Shown here one piece after another: positions 62,604 through 64,000 of a DNA stretch of 64,000 bases. Under the pieces are notes generated by a model, which saw nothing but the letters and a program-made list of their open reading frames with translations, was not told where the DNA came from and did not search any database. The position numbers were made by a program, and so were the translations under genes. The DNA is from Bacteroidota bacterium (GTDB lineage Bacteria > Bacteroidota > Bacteroidia > NS11-12g > UBA955): the NCBI GenBank assembly GCA_024103355.1, contig JAGFIU010000036.1, positions 5,001 to 69,000 on the forward strand. Reading direction: 5' to 3'. Positions within the stretch are counted from its first letter, which is position 1. The number at the start of each line of letters is the position of its first letter.

Positions 62604-64000
62604 ATGAACGAGGAACTGAACAGCAATGAAATTCCAATTTGGGATCAATCTTTTCGCGACCACTTAACAACTATTTCGGAAGATGGCAAGTCAAAATACA
62701 TCAAACCAACCAAACCCAAAGGTAAGTGGTTCAATAGACGTGCAATATTAGCAGTTTTATATTATGCTGCATTTTTTACTGTTCCGTTTATTAAGGTGAA
62801 CGGCCGACCTCTCCTTCTCTTCGATTTCTTTAACGGAAAGTTTATTCTATTTAGTAAGGCATTTTGGCCACAAGATTTTTTTGTTTTTGGAGTGATTATG
62901 TTAGCAGCCATCTTGTTTATTGCGATTTTCACAGTGGCTTACGGACGTATTTTCTGCGGTTGGATTTGCCCTCAAACCATTTTTTTGGAGATGCTCTTTC
63001 GCAGGGTTGATTTTATGGTTTTGGGGACACCTGCCAATCATAGGAAATGGGTTAATGCGCCTATGTCTGCCAAAAAGTTCGGTATTTTCAGCTTGCGCTA
63101 TGGAATTTATTTTATTCTCTCTTTTATCATCGCAAATACCTTCCTTTCTTACCTAATCGGAGTTGATGAACTTATTAAAATTATAACGGAACCCGTCAGT
63201 ATGCACATTGCAGGCTTTATAGGGATAATCGTTTTTACCTTTGTTTTCTTTGGTGTCTATGTTTTTCTCAGAGAACAGGTTTGTACCAATATTTGTCCTT
63301 ATGGTCGTATGCAAAGCGTTTTGCTTGACAAACACAGCATCGTTGTGGCTTATGATTATGGCAGAGGAGAACCCAGAGGCAAATTCAAAAAAGACCAAGG
63401 AGATTTAGGAGATTGTATCGATTGTTTTCAATGTGTGAATGTCTGTCCAACCGGAATTGATATCAGAAACGGGACACAGTTAGAATGTGTAAACTGCACT
63501 GCTTGTATTGATGCTTGTGATTTTATGATGGAAAAAACCGGAAGACCAAAAGGATTAATCCGCTATGATTCCGAATATAATATCGCAAATAAAAAGGCTT
63601 TCACTTTTACCCGAAGACTAAAGTTATATTCTGCTGCATTGATAGTGCTTTTGACTGCTATTGTTACACTTCTTGCTACCCGGAGTAATATTACAGGACA
63701 AATATTGAGAACTTCTGGGCTGCTGTATCAAGAAAAAGGAACTGACAGTATTTCTAATCTATACAGTATCAAAATCATCAATAAAACACTTACTGACAGA
63801 AAATTAAACCTGAAATTGGAGGAAAAAGAAGGTTCAGTTCAGTTTGTAGGAAAACCTTATATTGATAGCAAAGCCGATGACTATTCAACAGCTACTTTCT
63901 TTGTTGTTTTACCAAAAAGAGAAGTAAAAGAAAGAAAGAATCCTATCAAAGTCGGACTTTATGAAAATGGTGAGAAAATCAAAACACTCAAAACCAATTT
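62604..64000 (+). CDS. ccoG: cbb3 oxidase accessory protein CcoG, 3' end outside the window
   Basis: A polyferredoxin involved in Cu+ handling for cbb3 oxidase maturation. Open from ATG 62604 to the end of the window (465 codons; the family is about 470-480). Membrane helices surround GRIFCGWICPQTIFLEM (~115-130) and VCTNICPYGRMQSV. The [4Fe-4S] clusters are bound by CIDCFQCVNVCP and CVNCTACIDACD. The C-terminal ~130 residues are an extracytoplasmic Ig-like domain. It begins 11 bases after ccoP. Confidence 0.94.
   Translation, partial: MNEELNSNEIPIWDQSFRDHLTTISEDGKSKYIKPTKPKGKWFNRRAILAVLYYAAFFTVPFIKVNGRPLLLFDFFNGKFILFSKAFWPQDFFVFGVIMLAAILFIAIFTVAYGRIFCGWICPQTIFLEMLFRRVDFMVLGTPANHRKWVNAPMSAKKFGIFSLRYGIYFILSFIIANTFLSYLIGVDELIKIITEPVSMHIAGFIGIIVFTFVFFGVYVFLREQVCTNICPYGRMQSVLLDKHSIVVAYDYGRGEPRGKFKKDQGDLGDCIDCFQCVNVCPTGIDIRNGTQLECVNCTACIDACDFMMEKTGRPKGLIRYDSEYNIANKKAFTFTRRLKLYSAALIVLLTAIVTLLATRSNITGQILRTSGLLYQEKGTDSISNLYSIKIINKTLTDRKLNLKLEEKEGSVQFVGKPYIDSKADDYSTATFFVVLPKREVKERKNPIKVGLYENGEKIKTLKTN

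Noticed and set aside
1-64000. CRISPR arrays, insertion sequences, phage or defence islands
   Set aside because: No spaced repeats, transposase, integrase, phage structural or nuclease-type genes were recognised in the window.

Overview
The window is a gene-dense, AT-rich chromosomal segment from a member of the Bacteroidota. Several things point there: type IX secretion (T9SS) C-terminal sorting domains on two secreted proteins; the TAnnTTTG promoter element in front of about 20 genes; almost no Shine-Dalgarno sequences; a fused CcoN-CcoO oxidase subunit; a short eukaryote-like ProS; and an ExbB / small membrane protein / ExbD / ExbD operon. I cannot place it below phylum. I see no rRNA, CRISPR array, insertion sequence, integrase or prophage. 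One tRNA gene is present.

Layout. 1-5.1 kb: end of a probable STAS protein, metG, tRNA-Arg(CCT), polA. 5.1-10.5 kb, minus strand: a short division cluster murC-ftsQ-ftsA-ftsZ followed by a hotdog thioesterase. 10.5-15.2 kb, minus: a T9SS cargo with a gingipain-like core, a FadL/TodX-like outer-membrane barrel and a Tyr/Asn/Gly-rich lipoprotein. 15.2-22 kb: proS, a DinB protein, a POT peptide transporter, rpmH-rnpA-yidD, a five-bladed-propeller T9SS cargo and a TetR regulator. 22-29.2 kb: plus-strand DedA-DUF456-zinc finger-TerC membrane genes, then ClC, YdeI-like, DinB, methyltransferase and AraC genes on the minus strand. 29.5-38.3 kb, minus: a complete phosphate regulon (porin, pstS, pstC, pstA, pstB, mgsA, phoU, phoB, phoR). 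38.7-47.1 kb: DUF808, urea transporter, lamin-tail secreted protein, ABC exporter, aroE and a second DedA gene. 47.2-49.6 kb: a membrane pyrophosphatase with a Cys-rich tail. 49.8-52.2 kb: the ExbB/ExbD operon. 52.4-57.4 kb: radA, a small lineage-specific patch containing a broken tandem duplicate, mdh, a PTPS-like gene and folE. 57.5-58.9 kb: a membrane glycosyltransferase. 59.1 kb to the end: a cbb3 oxidase operon ccoS-ccoNO-ccoQ-ccoP-ccoG, cut by the window edge.

How the genes work together. The phosphate block reads as one regulon. A porin and the Pst ABC importer take up Pi, PhoU and PhoBR sense and control, and methylglyoxal synthase can release Pi from dihydroxyacetone phosphate. Two matching direct repeats (GTAAC-N6-GTAAC) sit before the porin and before pstS and are good Pho-box candidates. 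The cbb3 operon encodes a low-oxygen terminal oxidase with its copper-assembly factors.

The most unusual item is the pyrophosphatase. A normal, apparently potassium-dependent ion-pumping core carries an in-frame C-terminal extension of about 111 residues with 19 Cys, 11 Met and 3 His. Other points worth a second look are the substrate-binding-protein-like loop inside PstC, mgsA inside the pst operon, a gingipain-like secreted protein that seems to have lost its catalytic dyad, and a tiny coiled-coil ORF just upstream of the DUF808 gene.
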